Shown here: piece after piece, positions 62,669 through 64,000 of the stretch
Numbering within the stretch: position 1 is the first letter of the stretch
Layout: every line of letters starts with the position of its first letter
NCBI GenBank assembly: GCA_964367585.1
Contig: CAYIYH010000008.1
Coordinates: 1-64,000 of the forward strand
Source: CAYJGJ01 sp964367585
GTDB lineage: Bacteria; Bacillota; Clostridia; Peptostreptococcales; Anaerovoracaceae
Direction of reading: 5' to 3'
Length of the DNA: 64,000 bases
Position numbers and translations under genes: made by a program
Notes under the pieces: model-generated
Told to the model about the DNA's origin: nothing
Seen by the model: the letters and a program-made list of their open reading frames with translations, nothing else
The model's database searches: none

Positions 62669-63439
62669 TTATGACTTACATAAAGAATCGACAATACTCT
62701 TTGCATATTCATATACTTTTTGAGGACTATTCTCTTTATGCTCTGCTATGATTTTAACTATTGCAGAACCAATAATTACACCATCTGATAGTTCTACCAT
62801 TTTTTTAGCCTGCTCAGGTGTCGAAATTCCAAATCCTATTGCAATAGGATTATCACTTACTTCTCGTGCAGATTTTACCATACTCCCTATATCGGCCGTT
62901 ATATTTTGTCGTACCCCGGTAACCCCTAATGACGAAACTAAATAAATAAATCCCTCTGTTTTTTTTGCAATTGTTTTTATTCTATTATTTGAAGTCGGAG
63001 CAATAAGTGAAATGAAATCTATATTATATTTTTTAAAAAAAGAAGAAAATTCTTCTTTTTCTTCGAATGGAACATCGGGTAAAATAATTCCACTAATTCC
63101 AATCTCGTTACATCTTTTTACGAAATTTTCTATTCCATACGAAAACACAATATTTGCATAAGTCATGAATACAAGGGGTACTTTAATTTTTAATGTGCTC
63201 ACCATGGTGAAAATATCATCAGTTGTAATATTGTTTTTTAATGCTCTTAAATTAGCACTTTGAATAGTCTCCCCTTCAGCTGTTGGATCGGAAAAAGGTA
63301 TCCCGAGTTCAATTATACTCGCACCTGCTTTTTCAAGTGAATATATAATTTCCTTTGTAGTTTCAAGATTCGGATCTCCACAAGTTACAAAAGGAATAAA
63401 TACTTTTGTATTTTTAAATGATTCTGTTATTCTACTCAT
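62669..63439 (-). CDS. trpA: Tryptophan synthase alpha subunit
   Basis: TrpA cleaves indole-3-glycerol phosphate to indole and glyceraldehyde-3-phosphate. The catalytic Glu and Asp are in [14 protein letters not shown], loop 6 is in [10 protein letters not shown] and the phosphate site in [10 protein letters not shown] and GVIIGSAIV. The 256-residue length is normal. Its start overlaps the trpB stop by 4 bases (ATGA). Confidence 0.95.
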   Translation of the reverse strand: MSRITESFKNTKVFIPFVTCGDPNLETTKEIIYSLEKAGASIIELGIPFSDPTAEGETIQSANLRALKNNITTDDIFTMVSTLKIKVPLVFMTYANIVFSYGIENFVKRCNEIGISGIILPDVPFEEKEEFSSFFKKYNIDFISLIAPTSNNRIKTIAKKTEGFIYLVSSLGVTGVRQNITADIGSMVKSAREVSDNPIAIGFGISTPEQAKKMVELSDGVIIGSAIVKIIAEHKENSPQKVYEYAKSIVDSLCKS

Positions 63440-64000
63440 TCTTTTATCTCCATTCCTCTATATTTTGCAATAGATACACAGTCTTTATCTCCTCTACCAG
63501 ATAAATTAACTACAATTATTTTATCTTTTTCCATTGCTTTCGCAAGTTCTATTGTGTAAGCTAAAGCGTGAGAACTTTCAATAGCAGGAATAATCCCTTC
63601 TGTTTTTGATAAATATTCAAATGCATTCACTGCATCTTCATCTGTTACAGAAACATATTCAACACGTCCTATGTCATGTAGGTTAGCATGTTCGGGGCCT
63701 ATCCCAGGGTAATCAAGTCCTGCCGATATTGAGTATACAGGTGCGATTTGACCGTATTCATCTTGACAAAAGTAGCTTTTCATCCCATGAAAAATTCCGA
63801 GCTTTCCTGTTGCTATAGTTGCCGCAGTATCGACAGTTTTTATGCCGCGCCCTGCCGCTTCACATCCTATTAATCTAATCTCTTTATCATTTAAAAAATT
63901 ATAAAATGCACCTATTGCATTTGATCCACCACCAATACATGCTACAACAGCATCAGGAAGTTTATTTTCTTTTTCTAAACATTGCTCTTTTATCTCTTTT
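63436..64000 (-). CDS. trpB: Tryptophan synthase beta subunit, C-terminal part
   Basis: TrpB condenses indole with serine using PLP. The frame runs off the window at the right, so only the C-terminal ~188 residues are seen. [10 protein letters not shown] is the PLP phosphate-binding GGGSNA motif; [27 protein letters not shown] and LSGRGDKD are further conserved segments. Upstream trp genes lie outside the window. Confidence 0.95.
   Translation of the reverse strand, partial: KEIKEQCLEKENKLPDAVVACIGGGSNAIGAFYNFLNDKEIRLIGCEAAGRGIKTVDTAATIATGKLGIFHGMKSYFCQDEYGQIAPVYSISAGLDYPGIGPEHANLHDIGRVEYVSVTDEDAVNAFEYLSKTEGIIPAIESSHALAYTIELAKAMEKDKIIVVNLSGRGDKDCVSIAKYRGMEIKE

Noticed and set aside
1..64000. 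CRISPR arrays, rRNA genes, prophage or complete insertion sequences
   Set aside because: No regularly spaced repeats, rRNA segments, integrase or transposase reading frames were seen in the window.

Overview
The window looks like chromosomal DNA of a low-G+C anaerobic Firmicute of the Clostridia type. The evidence is the strong AT bias, Shine-Dalgarno (SD) sites of the AGGAGG type, RNase J, class III fructose-1,6-bisphosphatase, a fused SecDF, an ECF-type folate transporter, formate-tetrahydrofolate ligase, indolepyruvate:ferredoxin oxidoreductase and 4-hydroxybutyryl-CoA dehydratase. No genus is claimed. Most genes lie on the + strand.

Layout. 1-1.7 kb: end of gpsA, then miaB. 1.8-4.2 kb (-): a three-gene cassette of two paralogous acetyltransferase-like proteins flanking an unknown two-helix membrane protein. 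4.4-19.3 kb (+): housekeeping genes secDF, rel, a metallo-hydrolase, hisS, aspS, nadD, a yqeK-rsfS in-frame fusion with an internal start site, leuS, RNase J and ylbF. 19.4-28.4 kb: an acyl-CoA ligase, iorAB, a PAS-containing sigma-54 activator, a -24/-12 promoter with an upstream palindrome, a structured leader and abfD, followed by a NifU-type protein and a HAD phosphatase. 29.3-35.1 kb: a six-gene unit (MFS transporter, phenylacetate-CoA ligase, ACT protein, DUF554 protein, aminotransferase, PNPOx-fold protein) between a 15-bp palindrome and a perfect hairpin terminator. 35.4-43.1 kb: a minimal Tad-type pilus/secretion locus with two unknown exported proteins at its head and four small proteins with similar hydrophobic N-termini at its tail. 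43.2-47.3 kb: a CYTH protein, fbp, a FecR-domain protein with an acidic repeat tail, and tRNAs Met, His and Cys. 47.6-56.1 kb: one-carbon/folate genes (folD, fhs, fchA, folT, and folC fused to 5-formyl-THF cyclo-ligase), interrupted by a sodium:solute symporter and the wreck of a divergent regulator/formate-transporter pair. 56.1-64 kb: ispD/tarI-like gene, CPA2 antiporter, yebC, RNase H, a fused permease-ATPase ABC importer with its lipoprotein, and trpA plus the end of trpB.

How the parts may work together (inference). The aminotransferase, IorAB and phenylacetate-CoA ligase are the steps expected for fermenting aromatic or other amino acids: transamination to a 2-oxo acid, ferredoxin-linked oxidative decarboxylation to an acyl-CoA, then interconversion of acyl-CoA and free acid. 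The acyl-CoA ligase beside AbfD could feed a 4-hydroxybutyrate to crotonyl-CoA route switched by sigma-54. Fhs, FchA and FolD interconvert formyl-, methenyl- and methylene-THF, while FolT and FolC import and glutamylate folate.

The most unusual items are the acetyltransferase/membrane-protein cassette, the sigma-54 promoter and folded leader in front of abfD, the yqeK-rsfS nested gene, the single-deletion scar between a regulator and a formate transporter, the folded element ahead of folT, and the paired operator-like repeats in front of the CYTH gene. All functional calls rest on reading motifs by eye; no database search was run.
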